NCBI GenBank assembly: GCA_900540255.1
Contig: UQFE01000059.1
Span: 1 to 9,187, forward strand
DNA: 9,187 nucleotides
Origin: an uncultured Clostridium sp.
Lineage (GTDB): Bacteria > Bacillota > Clostridia > Clostridiales > Clostridiaceae
Direction: 5' to 3'
The notes beneath the pieces are model-generated. The model was not told where the DNA came from. It did not search any database and saw only the letters and a list, made by a program, of their open reading frames with translations. Numbering within the stretch: position 1 is the stretch's first letter; each line of letters begins with the position of its first letter. The translations under genes and the position numbers were made by a program. This document shows positions 1 to 6,272 of this stretch, piece by piece.

Positions 1-27
1 GGGGCTGTCGCACTAAAATTTTTATAC

Positions 28-39
28 ACAATATATTGT
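28..39. repeat. 12-bp palindrome ACAATATATTGT, copy 1
   Basis: This is a perfect 12-bp palindrome inside the left terminal repeat. Its mirror-image partner is at 60-71, with centres 32 bp apart, about three helical turns. The same word is intact once in the right terminal repeat (9149-9160), and its other copy there (9117-9128) has one change. A protein-binding role is inference only. Confidence 0.5.
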
Positions 40-59
40 TTTGAAAAATAAAAATCAAC

Positions 60-71
60 ACAATATATTGT
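60..71. repeat. 12-bp palindrome ACAATATATTGT, copy 2
   Basis: This is the second perfect copy of the palindrome in the left repeat, placed symmetrically to the first about the centre of the unit. Being self-complementary, it can pair with the first copy or form its own small hairpin. Confidence 0.5.
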
Positions 72-99
72 AGTATTTATTCTTAATGCGATATCCCCA

Positions 100-876
100 T
101 TAAGCTAATTCTATTTCATTTAAACTAGGAAATTCATATTCATCAAATTCTGTTTCTTTAAGAATAGAAATTACTTCATCAAAATTATCAATTAAATTTA
201 CTCTATTATGACTTAGTATAGATTCTAATGAAGAATTCTCCCATTCTATCCATCTTACGTAGTTATCTCTTTCCTTCCTATATTTCTTAAATTCATCATT
301 ATTTATAAGAGAATCAGTAATTTCATCGCATATAAAGAAATTACAAACATAAGTTCTAAATTTTTCGTTTAAGCTACATCCTTTGCCTTCAATTACAAAA
401 GGACATGTTCTAAAAAACATAGAAACATCATTTATAACACGAGGTTTATGTAAATTTTTCTTTGCTGCTAAATCATATTTATTATATTCTTCATATAGTA
501 AATATTCTTCTTGTTCTGAAATTATAGCATTTCGTACTTCTTGTATATCTTCAGCACTTGCATAGTTTAAAGGGCTTGTACAAGAATCATCGATATATTT
601 ATCATAACTATCCTTATCAAATGAACCTACTGCATGTATATAATAATTATATATTTTTACATTAGGTAATTTTAGTATCATATTTAAAGTTTCTATTCCC
701 TCTGTTGTTCTCACCATTTTTTGGATATCATATAAAGTAAATTTTGGGAAATACCAACAACATCCTCTATTTTTTATTTTACATAAGCTTTTTCCAAAAA
801 TACTACTACATTTATAACATGAAGTACAGCCAAATTGTGGCGTACCATCAGCATCTTTTAAAAATATTTTATCCAT
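100..876 (-). CDS. Cysteine-cluster protein, YkgJ-like
   Basis: The protein is 258 aa with 11 cysteines in two clusters. The N-terminal cluster is C17-x2-C20-x2-C23, C32 and C39-C40. The C-terminal cluster is C158-P-F, G-C167-S, V-C178 and C183. The CPF...GCS...R..VC....C pattern resembles the YkgJ (zinc/iron-chelating CxxCxxCC) family, whose members are thought to bind a metal or Fe-S cluster, but whose function is largely unknown. It has no signal peptide or membrane segment, so it is probably cytoplasmic. The start is set at 876 rather than the ATG at 885, because the GAGGAG ribosome binding site (886-891) directly touches the upstream ATG but is 9 nt from this one. The stop codon lies one base from the left terminal repeat, so the C-terminus could have been altered by that insertion. 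I am sure it is a gene and only moderately sure of the family. Confidence 0.8.
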   Translation of the reverse strand: MDKIFLKDADGTPQFGCTSCYKCSSIFGKSLCKIKNRGCCWYFPKFTLYDIQKMVRTTEGIETLNMILKLPNVKIYNYYIHAVGSFDKDSYDKYIDDSCTSPLNYASAEDIQEVRNAIISEQEEYLLYEEYNKYDLAAKKNLHKPRVINDVSMFFRTCPFVIEGKGCSLNEKFRTYVCNFFICDEITDSLINNDEFKKYRKERDNYVRWIEWENSSLESILSHNRVNLIDNFDEVISILKETEFDEYEFPSLNEIELA

Positions 877-916
877 TGGTATCATCTCCTCTATATTAAA
901 GAAATTTTATGAAAAT

Positions 917-925
917 ATTATATCA
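917..925 (-). promoter_or_regulatory. Extended -10 promoter of the cysteine-cluster gene
   Basis: On the minus strand this reads TGATATAAT, a perfect TGnTATAAT extended -10 element, about 40 bp before the start codon. The -35 region is only weakly recognisable, which is usual for extended -10 promoters. The same nine-base word precedes the J-like/TPR gene. Confidence 0.55.
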
Positions 926-942
926 TTTAAATAACTAAATAA

Positions 943-976
943 AAATAAAAAATACCCATTTGGATATTTTTTATTT
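943..976 (-). terminator. AT-rich terminator of the MATE gene
   Basis: A hairpin with arms 943-957 and 962-976 and an ATTT loop has a CC/GG core, one mismatch (C955/A964, a G-U wobble in minus-strand RNA) and long A/T arms. On the minus strand the descending arm is T-rich. It overlaps the MATE stop codon (971-973), as expected for a rho-independent terminator, and separates MATE from the next gene's promoter. Confidence 0.6.
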
Positions 977-2359
977 ATTAAAATCTATACAGCTTTCATC
1001 AGAAATTTCATACATGGCTTTTCTAAATTGTATATAAAATAATATTGCTGTTGTTGTTACAGCTATGAAATCAGCAACTGGTTCAGCCATAAATACTGCT
1101 GCAGTTTTATTTTCCATTAATAAAGGCATTATATAAATTAAAGGAATTAATAATATTACTTTTCTTAATAGTGCTAAAAATAAAGAAGTTTTTGCATTTC
1201 CTAAAGCTATAAATGATTGTTGACAAGCTATTTGTATTCCAAATATGCCTGAAAGTGCCATATAAATCCTTAATGCATGAGCTGTAAATTCTAAAAGCTC
1301 TGGATCATTATTAAAAATTAAAACAAATGATTTTGGTGTTAGCATTGCTAAGGACCATAAAATAATAGAATAACTTAAACATGATATAAGTAAGATTTTA
1401 AATGCTTTTTTTACACGTTCAGGCTTTCTTGCACCATAGTTATAACTTAATATAGGTTGTCCACCCTGAGTTAATCCAGTAAGAGGTAAAAGTGAAAATT
1501 GCATTACACTTGTTAATATTGTCATAGCACCAACAGCGATATCTCCCCCATATCTTAATAATGATGAATTAAAGCATACAGCTATTATACTTTCTGTTGA
1601 TTGCATTATAAATGGTGCTAAACCTAATGCAATTGATGGAAGTACAATACTTTTTGATAGTATTAAATTTTTTCTTTTTATTTTTAAAGTTGTTTTTTTA
1701 CCAGTTAAGAAAATTATAATCCAAATCATTGATAGTGATTGAGATAATATAGTAGCTAAGGCAGCACCTGAAACTCCCATATTGAATCCAAAAATTAAAA
1801 TTGGATCTAATATAATATTACAAACTGCTCCAATCAATACAGTCATCATACTTACTTTTGCAAATCCCTGTGCACTAATAAATGCATTTAATCCAAGAGT
1901 TAATTGTACAAAAATTGTTCCAATACTATAAATTTTCATATAGCTAACTGCATAATCTATAGTATTTTCACTTGCTCCAAAGGCTAATAATAAATCTTTA
2001 GAAAAACAGAAAAAAGTAATTGTAAGTATAAGAGAAATTATTACTAATAGGGAAAATGAATTTCCTAATGTTTTTTCAGCATTATCCTTTTCTCCTTTTC
2101 CTAAAAATATAGATGCTCTAGGTGCAGATCCCATGCTTACTAATGCAGCAAATGCAGATATAAGCATAATAAGTGGTAAACATACACCAACTCCAGTAAG
2201 TGCTAATTTACCAACTTTAGCTATATGTCCTATATACATTCTATCAACTAAGTTATAAAGTAAATTAATTATTTGTGCAGCAATTGCAGGCATGGCTAAT
2301 TTAAATAGCAATTTACCTACACTTAGGGTTCCTAATTCTTCAGTTTGATTTTGTTGCAT
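971..2359 (-). CDS. MATE family efflux transporter (MepA-like)
   Basis: This is a 462-aa polytopic membrane protein, a normal length for the MATE family, with about 12 hydrophobic helices in two similar halves. The N-terminal stretch after a short hydrophilic lead (LFKLAMPAIAAQIINLLYN, then VDRMYIGHI) is typical of MATE/MepA-type exporters. So are the GLAPFIMQS and GGQPILSYNYGA segments that open the second half. The family expels cationic drugs or metabolites using Na+ or H+ gradients at the cytoplasmic membrane. The substrate cannot be told from sequence. The ATG start is supported by AAGGAG at 2367-2372 with 7 nt spacing. It is divergent from dusA across 112 bp, and no MarR-type regulator is adjacent (S. 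aureus mepA has mepR). Confidence 0.93.
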   Translation of the reverse strand: MQQNQTEELGTLSVGKLLFKLAMPAIAAQIINLLYNLVDRMYIGHIAKVGKLALTGVGVCLPLIMLISAFAALVSMGSAPRASIFLGKGEKDNAEKTLGNSFSLLVIISLILTITFFCFSKDLLLAFGASENTIDYAVSYMKIYSIGTIFVQLTLGLNAFISAQGFAKVSMMTVLIGAVCNIILDPILIFGFNMGVSGAALATILSQSLSMIWIIIFLTGKKTTLKIKRKNLILSKSIVLPSIALGLAPFIMQSTESIIAVCFNSSLLRYGGDIAVGAMTILTSVMQFSLLPLTGLTQGGQPILSYNYGARKPERVKKAFKILLISCLSYSIILWSLAMLTPKSFVLIFNNDPELLEFTAHALRIYMALSGIFGIQIACQQSFIALGNAKTSLFLALLRKVILLIPLIYIMPLLMENKTAAVFMAEPVADFIAVTTTAILFYIQFRKAMYEISDESCIDFNK

Positions 2360-2382
2360 AAAAATTCTCCTTTAAATTAAAA

Positions 2383-2411
2383 TTGACAAATAAATAACAT
2401 TGACATAAAAT
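2383..2411 (+). promoter_or_regulatory. Candidate dusA promoter
   Basis: A consensus -35 TTGACA (2383-2388) is followed by an optimal 17-bp spacer and a -10 TAAAAT (2406-2411, five of six consensus bases). This gives a predicted leader of about 55 nt before dusA. It is one of the best sigma-A matches in the window. A second TTGACA at 2400-2405 has no good -10 at the right distance. Confidence 0.65.
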
Positions 2412-2440
2412 ATTGTACACCTAAAAAAGATATTTTTAAA
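2412..2440 (-). promoter_or_regulatory. Candidate MATE promoter
   Basis: On the minus strand a -35 TTTAAA (2435-2440) and a -10 TACAAT (2412-2417, directly preceded by TG) are separated by 17 bp. The predicted start lies about 45 bp before the MATE ATG. The -10 directly abuts the -10 of the opposing dusA promoter. Confidence 0.4.
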
Positions 2441-2471
2441 TTAATTTCTTAAGTTAGAAAGGATACAAAGA

Positions 2472-3506
2472 ATGGAAAAATATACTTCAAATATAATAAC
2501 ACCTAAAATAAGTATTGCACCTATGGTAGATAAATCACATAGACATTTTAGATATTTTTGTAGATTAATGAACAAAGATATACTTTTATATACTGAAATG
2601 GTAACTGCACAAGCAATTATAAATAGTGACTTAGATAAAACTCTTTACTTTAGAGAAGATGAGGGAAATGTTGCTTTGCAAATAGCAGCAAGCAATCCTG
2701 AAGATGCTTATAAGGCTGTTAAATTAGCAGATTCTTATAATTACTCAGAAATTAACTTAAATTGTGGATGCCCATCTGATAGAGTTTCTGGAAATTTGAT
2801 GGGTGCATCATTAATGTCAAATAAAAATTTAGTATATGAAATTTTAATGGCAATGAAAGAAGCAACTAATAAGCCAGTTACTATTAAACATAGAATTGGG
2901 ATTGATGGAACTGATGTAATTCAAGATAATAATGCTAAAATTATAATGAATGGATATGATGATTTATTAGAATTTTTAAATACAATTTCTAAAGCAAAAC
3001 CTGATAGGTATACAGTACATGCTCGTTCAGCAATTTTAAAGGGATTAAGCCCTAAGGATAATAGAGAAATACCACCACTTGATTATGAAATGGTTTATAA
3101 ACTAAAAAAAGATTTTAATTATTTAAATATTGAAATTAACGGTGGATTTAAAACACTAAAATCAATTAGTAAAGCTCTTGAAAATGTAGATGGAGTTATG
3201 ATAGGAAGGGCTTCATATGAAGATTGCTACTTATTAGCTAATTTAAATAAATTAAATGATGAAAATAGTAAAGTTATTTCACGTGGAGAAATTATTAAAT
3301 CATATATACCATATGTACAAGAAGAACTTGAAAAAGGAAGTAATGTCCATATGTTGGCATCACCTCTTCATAGTTTGCTTCAAGGTCAAACTGGAAGCAG
3401 AAAATATAAACAACTTTTATCATCTGCAAATGTAAAAAAAGATACTTTAATACAAATATTAAATGAAATTTTAGAAACAATGCCACAAGATATTCTTTGG
3501 AATTAA
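2472..3506 (+). CDS. dusA: tRNA-dihydrouridine synthase, DusA type
   Basis: This is a 344-aa FMN-dependent oxidoreductase that reduces uridine to dihydrouridine in the D-loop of tRNA. The characterised E. coli DusA acts at U20/U20a. The N-terminal TIM barrel carries ISIAPMVD (14-20), LLYTEMVT (38-45) and LNCGCPSDRV (96-105), with C100 as the expected catalytic cysteine. It continues with the KHRIGID motif (139-145), VHAR (182-185), LKGLSPKDNREIPPLDY (189-205), NGG (223-225) and IGR (244-246) for FMN and substrate contacts. A helical C-terminal domain follows. GLSPKxNREIPPLDY and NxGCPSDRV are DusA rather than DusB/NifR3 signatures. Compared with E. coli DusA there is a short insertion after KHRIGID (about 146-162). 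The start is supported by AAAGGA about 8 nt upstream. Firmicutes usually carry DusB-type enzymes, so a DusA-type enzyme here suggests transfer, which is inference. Confidence 0.93.
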   Translation: MEKYTSNIITPKISIAPMVDKSHRHFRYFCRLMNKDILLYTEMVTAQAIINSDLDKTLYFREDEGNVALQIAASNPEDAYKAVKLADSYNYSEINLNCGCPSDRVSGNLMGASLMSNKNLVYEILMAMKEATNKPVTIKHRIGIDGTDVIQDNNAKIIMNGYDDLLEFLNTISKAKPDRYTVHARSAILKGLSPKDNREIPPLDYEMVYKLKKDFNYLNIEINGGFKTLKSISKALENVDGVMIGRASYEDCYLLANLNKLNDENSKVISRGEIIKSYIPYVQEELEKGSNVHMLASPLHSLLQGQTGSRKYKQLLSSANVKKDTLIQILNEILETMPQDILWN

Positions 3507-3628
3507 TTTATTTTATATGTATAAAATGCTTTATGAATAGCTTGTTTAACTTTTGGAGTTATATCAGTTATTCCATTAAGATATTCTAATAATGTTCCAT
3601 ATATATCAAAAAATACAGCTTTATTCAT
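3503..3628 (-). pseudogene. N-terminal fragment of a Cof-like HAD hydrolase
   Basis: A 41-codon reading frame starts with NKAVFFDIYGTLLE and continues NGITDITPKVKQAI. This is the start of a HAD-superfamily (Cof-like) phosphatase, where motif I is normally DxDGT. The nucleophile D8 is kept, but the second Asp, the general acid/base, is Tyr10 (codon TAT at 3599-3601, one base from GAT). After KQAI the similarity ends and a stop follows at 3503-3505, overlapping the dusA stop from the other strand. The remaining ~200 residues expected of the family are absent. A GGAGAG ribosome binding site 8 nt upstream and a promoter upstream are still intact. It is therefore a decayed fragment that may still be transcribed and translated. 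The assignment rests on this short motif and is fairly but not fully secure. Confidence 0.7.
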
Positions 3629-3667
3629 ATAATAAACTCTCCACTATTTTATTCACTTTTATTTTAT

Positions 3668-3695
3668 ATTATAGGAATAATTATGTAAATGTAAA
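3668..3695 (-). promoter_or_regulatory. Promoter of the HAD remnant
   Basis: On the minus strand, TTTACA (3690-3695) and a perfect TATAAT (3668-3673) are spaced 16 bp apart, about 40 bp upstream of the remnant's ATG. The -35 overlaps the foot of the terminator hairpin of the preceding gene. Confidence 0.5.
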
Positions 3696-3744
3696 TAAAA
3701 ACTGCATAAATATTAAAAATAATAATTTATACAGTTTTTATTTA
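3692..3744 (-). terminator. Terminator of the small membrane protein gene
   Basis: A 20-bp inverted repeat has arms 3692-3711 and 3725-3744 and a 13-nt A/T loop. The single C/A mismatch (3705/3731) becomes a G-U wobble in minus-strand RNA, so the stem is complete only in that orientation. It contains the gene's stop codon (3742-3744) and a TTTTTATTTA tail on the minus strand, consistent with a rho-independent terminator. Confidence 0.6.
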
Positions 3745-4191
3745 TATTCCAAATATAGGCTGACTAATATCTCTATAATATATTCCTATTGCAGCAATTA
3801 CAGAGTAAAATGCCCCTATTGTTTTTAAAATATTTGAAGTATTTATATCCATATTAGGTTGTAATGAATAAGTAATTTCACCATTCATTTTCTTTTCATA
3901 TACATGATTAAATCTTATAAATGCTATTTGTGTATATATTAATCTAGTAAGAAAAAGAAGTATAGCTGATTGTAATGTTGGTATATCTGGATTAGCAGAA
4001 TAATTTGTATCATTATATCTACTATATATTAATTCTATACTTTCTATAGTTGCTATATAAGAAAGAATATCAGAGATTATACAAATGATATCTGCATTTT
4101 TTTGAATTCCTAATAAATACAATTCTTCTTCATCCTCTTGAGTTATAGAATTTTCTTTGGAATTATTTTCGAATTTATTGTATTCACTCAA
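3742..4191 (-). CDS. Small membrane protein, unknown function
   Basis: This is a 149-aa protein with a TTG start, chosen because a strong GGAGG (4198-4202) lies 6 nt upstream. An open frame running up to 4287 has an ATG but no Shine-Dalgarno, and adds only an odd Tyr/Ile-rich stretch. The first ~30 residues are hydrophilic and acidic (ending TQEDEEELYLLG). Three hydrophobic segments follow: near residues 30-50 (IICIISDILSYIATIESIELI), 75-95 (SAILLFLTRLIYTQIAFI) and 127-142 (TIGAFYSVIAAIGIYY). I do not recognise a family. The likely topology is a cytoplasmic N-terminus and two to three membrane helices. It lies between two gene remnants. A TATAAT at 4264-4269 (minus) could be its -10, without a clear -35. 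Normal RBS, terminator and intact frame argue that it is a real gene. Confidence 0.65.
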   Translation of the reverse strand: MSEYNKFENNSKENSITQEDEEELYLLGIQKNADIICIISDILSYIATIESIELIYSRYNDTNYSANPDIPTLQSAILLFLTRLIYTQIAFIRFNHVYEKKMNGEITYSLQPNMDINTSNILKTIGAFYSVIAAIGIYYRDISQPIFGI

Positions 4192-4370
4192 AGATATCCT
4201 CCAATTAATATTATATACTTTAATATATTTATAATAAAAAATAATGTACCTAGTGATATGAAAATTATACAGTATAATTATATACATTATTTTATATCTT
4301 AAAATAATTAAGTTAAATATTTATTTAATAATTTTAGTATTTCTAAATTAATGTAATTATTTTTTATTAT
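4192..4370. other. AT-rich intergenic stretch
   Basis: This stretch between the small membrane protein gene and the arginase-family remnant is nearly all A/T. It holds the GGAGG of the downstream gene (4198-4202) and several TATAAT-like words on the minus strand (4210-4215, 4264-4269). I see no further coding remnant or structured RNA. Confidence 0.4.
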
Positions 4371-4502
4371 TTAATAATATTTAAATATTTCACTTTCTCC
4401 ACAAACATCAATTCCTATAATATTTTTACTTTGAATAAAATAATTTAATGTATATTTCAAGCTTTCTAAGTCAATAACACCTTGGTCCTAAGTCAAATCA
4501 AC
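4371..4502 (-). pseudogene. C-terminal fragment of an arginase-family gene
   Basis: On the minus strand the frame starting at 4502 reads VDLT, a TAG stop (4488-4490), then DQGVIDLESLKYTLNYF, IQSKNIIGIDVCGESE and a final TAA at 4371-4373. This resembles the C-terminus of clostridial arginase/formiminoglutamase-family proteins. There, the second metal-binding segment is followed by a TDWDQG motif, then (M/I)TLDEL and a closing NIIGIDICGE strand. The TAG would be a single base change from the TGG tryptophan of that motif. The whole N-terminal part, including the histidine and aspartate manganese ligands, is missing. The next gene upstream ends 25 bp away. No RBS or start precedes the fragment, so it is a dead remnant. 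The family call comes from memory of the C-terminal pattern and needs an alignment. Confidence 0.6.
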
Positions 4503-4526
4503 TATTTTCATTAATATAATAAAATA

Positions 4527-6227
4527 TCAGTAACATTTTATACTATTTGAAATAGCTTCAAACTTTTCTTTTATTTCCTTTGCAACTAAACTTATATCAT
4601 TTTTATCTTGATTATCTAATAAGGATTCAAACTTCCTAAGATAAAACTCTACTTCTTTTCTTAAATTACCTACAGTTTCTTCATATAAACTTTCTCCCAT
4701 TGAAAGAATAAGTTTATTTTCTGCTTGTTCTCTTGGTGGTATTTTAAGATAGGATAATTCTTTAAAGCGCTTTTCAATTTCTTCATCACTCATATAATTA
4801 TCATCTTTTTTTATAACTAACCTTTTCTTTAATTGAGTTGAAACTACTGTTACTTCAACTTCTAAAATAGAATTAATATCATAAGTGTAAGTTACATCTA
4901 CTGATTCATTTCCCGCTTTATTTAAAGGAATGGGAATATTAATTTCACCTAATAAAAGATTATTTTTAGAAAATCTACTTTCTCCTTGTAAAATTTCTAT
5001 TTTTATTGAAGTTTGGTTATCATATATAGTATATAATCGTTCAGTTCTGCTAACAGGAACAACTGTATTTCTTTCTATAATTGGACAAAAATGTCCTTCT
5101 TCATAATAATTTTTTTCTTTTTGAATAGAAATATTTGTTCCTAAAGTATAAGGACATACATCTGTTAAGACAATGTCTTTTATTAGTTTATTTCGCTCTT
5201 TCATTGCTGCTTGAATAGCAGCACCAACTACTACAGTTTCATCAGGGTTTATTGAGGTATTAGGTAATCTGCCAAATAATTTACTGACAAAATTACGAAT
5301 TATCGGTAGCCTTGTTGCTCCACCAACTAGCAAAATCTCATCAATTTCTTTTGTTTTAATTTCTGAATCTTTTAAAGCCCTTTCTATTGGTTTTCTAATT
5401 TTAGTTAATAATAATTGACAACATTTTTCATATTCATTTATAGAAACTTCATATTTTAATAGAGCATTATTAATATTACATCTTATAGTAACAACTTTTT
5501 GGGTAGAAAATTCTATTTTTGCTTTTTCACAATTTTTCTTTATTATTGCAAGTGTTTTAGAATCCAAATCATTAATATCTAATTTATTGTGATTTAAAAA
5601 CATATTTACTAAAATATCAGTAAAGTCCTCACCACCAAGATAATTATCGCCTGATACTGCACGTACTTCCATTATATTTTTATATATTTCTAAAATTGAT
5701 ACATCAAGAGTTCCTCCACCTAAATCAAATACTAAAAATTTAGTATTATTTTTTTTATTATGCAACCCATAAGCAATGGCCGCAGCTGTAGGCTCATTTA
5801 CAATTCGTTCAACTTTTAAGCCGGCAAGTTTTCCAGCTCTTTCTGTTGCTTTTCGTTGTTTATCATTAAAATAAGCTGGAACACTTATTATTGCTTCTTC
5901 AACTTTTTTACCTAAATAAATTTCAGCATCTTCTTTTAAGGATTTTATAACAAAAGATGATAAGTCTTCAGCTGTAAATTTTAACCCATTTAAGATAAAC
6001 TCTTTATCACTACCCATACTTCTTTTAAAAGCAGCCTTTGTACACTCAGGATGAGCAATTATTCTTTCTTTTGCTTCTTTACCAACCAATAATTCTTTAT
6101 CATTATTTATACTGATAACTGATGGAGTAAGATTTTCACCAAATTTATTTGGAATTATTATTGGTCCATTTTCACCAAAAAAAGATACTAAGCTATTTGT
6201 TGTTCCAAGGTCAATTCCTATTATCAT
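4527..6227 (-). CDS. hscC: Hsp70 family chaperone HscC
   Basis: This 566-aa ATP-driven chaperone is close to E. coli HscC (about 556 aa) and shorter than DnaK (about 610-640), the deficit being in the C-terminal lid. The ATPase domain has GIDLGTTNS (4-12), VPAYF (116-120), NEPTAAAIAYGL (144-155), FDLGGGTLDVS (167-177), GDNYLGGEDF (193-202) and LLVGGATRLPII (299-310). HscC-type signatures are PNKFGENLTPSVIS, FKRSMGS, LSSFVIKSLKEDAE, LTDVCPYTLG and PIIERNTVVPVSR. The substrate-binding domain spans about 365-500, followed by a charged helical tail. The start has AAGGGGG 7 nt upstream. The gene follows the J-like/TPR gene by 45 bp with no terminator, so the two are likely co-transcribed. No clear terminator follows it. 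It acts in the cytoplasm; clients are unknown. Confidence 0.93.
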   Translation of the reverse strand: MIIGIDLGTTNSLVSFFGENGPIIIPNKFGENLTPSVISINNDKELLVGKEAKERIIAHPECTKAAFKRSMGSDKEFILNGLKFTAEDLSSFVIKSLKEDAEIYLGKKVEEAIISVPAYFNDKQRKATERAGKLAGLKVERIVNEPTAAAIAYGLHNKKNNTKFLVFDLGGGTLDVSILEIYKNIMEVRAVSGDNYLGGEDFTDILVNMFLNHNKLDINDLDSKTLAIIKKNCEKAKIEFSTQKVVTIRCNINNALLKYEVSINEYEKCCQLLLTKIRKPIERALKDSEIKTKEIDEILLVGGATRLPIIRNFVSKLFGRLPNTSINPDETVVVGAAIQAAMKERNKLIKDIVLTDVCPYTLGTNISIQKEKNYYEEGHFCPIIERNTVVPVSRTERLYTIYDNQTSIKIEILQGESRFSKNNLLLGEINIPIPLNKAGNESVDVTYTYDINSILEVEVTVVSTQLKKRLVIKKDDNYMSDEEIEKRFKELSYLKIPPREQAENKLILSMGESLYEETVGNLRKEVEFYLRKFESLLDNQDKNDISLVAKEIKEKFEAISNSIKCY

Positions 6228-6234
6228 ATAAATT

Positions 6235-6241
6235 CCCCCTT
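6235..6241 (-). promoter_or_regulatory. Ribosome binding site of hscC
   Basis: AAGGGGG on the minus strand lies 7 nt before the hscC ATG in the 45-bp gap after the J-like/TPR gene. It supports independent translation initiation within an operon. No promoter is evident in the gap. Confidence 0.6.
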
Positions 6242-6272
6242 GATAAGAAAATAATATTTTTCAAATTATAAT

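Larger units (their letters stand above)
1..98 (+). repeat. MITE-like repeat, left copy
   Basis: This unit has no coding capacity. Its two ends are imperfect inverted repeats: GGGGCTGTCGCACTAA on the left, and GGGGATATCGCATTAA when the right end is read on the other strand. A 12-bp perfect palindrome, ACAATATATTGT, occurs twice at mirror positions (28-39 and 60-71). A second copy, about 92% identical over 97 bp with no indels, lies inverted at 9091-9187. Terminal inverted repeats, small size and lack of genes fit a MITE mobilised by a transposase encoded elsewhere. The GGGGCTGTC-type terminus resembles ends of some DDE insertion sequences (I think of IS1182-like elements), but I cannot confirm the family. 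The unit ends one base from the stop codon of the neighbouring cysteine-cluster gene. Any target duplication would lie outside the window on the left. Confidence 0.8.

Noticed and set aside
383..565. 60-aa plus-strand reading frame
   Set aside because: It is antisense to the cysteine-cluster gene, has no ribosome binding site and no protein-like composition.
877..885. Upstream ATG for the cysteine-cluster gene
   Set aside because: The GAGGAG Shine-Dalgarno directly touches it, leaving no spacing. The ATG at 874-876 has correct spacing.
3295..3486. 63-aa minus-strand reading frame
   Set aside because: It is antisense to the dusA 3' end, and dusA is conserved across this stretch.
3507..3540. 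Terminator for dusA at the ATTTTATATGTATAAAAT palindrome
   Set aside because: The stem is pure A/T with a tiny loop and no T-run follows on the plus strand. It is also part of the minus-strand HAD remnant.
3592..3828. 78-aa plus-strand reading frame
   Set aside because: It has Tyr/Asn-rich random AT composition, no RBS, and overlaps the HAD remnant, a terminator and the small membrane protein gene.
4192..4287. N-terminal extension of the small membrane protein to an ATG at 4287
   Set aside because: It has no ribosome binding site and a low-complexity Tyr/Ile sequence, while a TTG start with GGAGG lies inside.
6228..6272. Separate promoter for hscC in the gap after the J-like/TPR gene
   Set aside because: Only AT-rich sequence and an RBS are visible, and no paired -35/-10 can be assigned.
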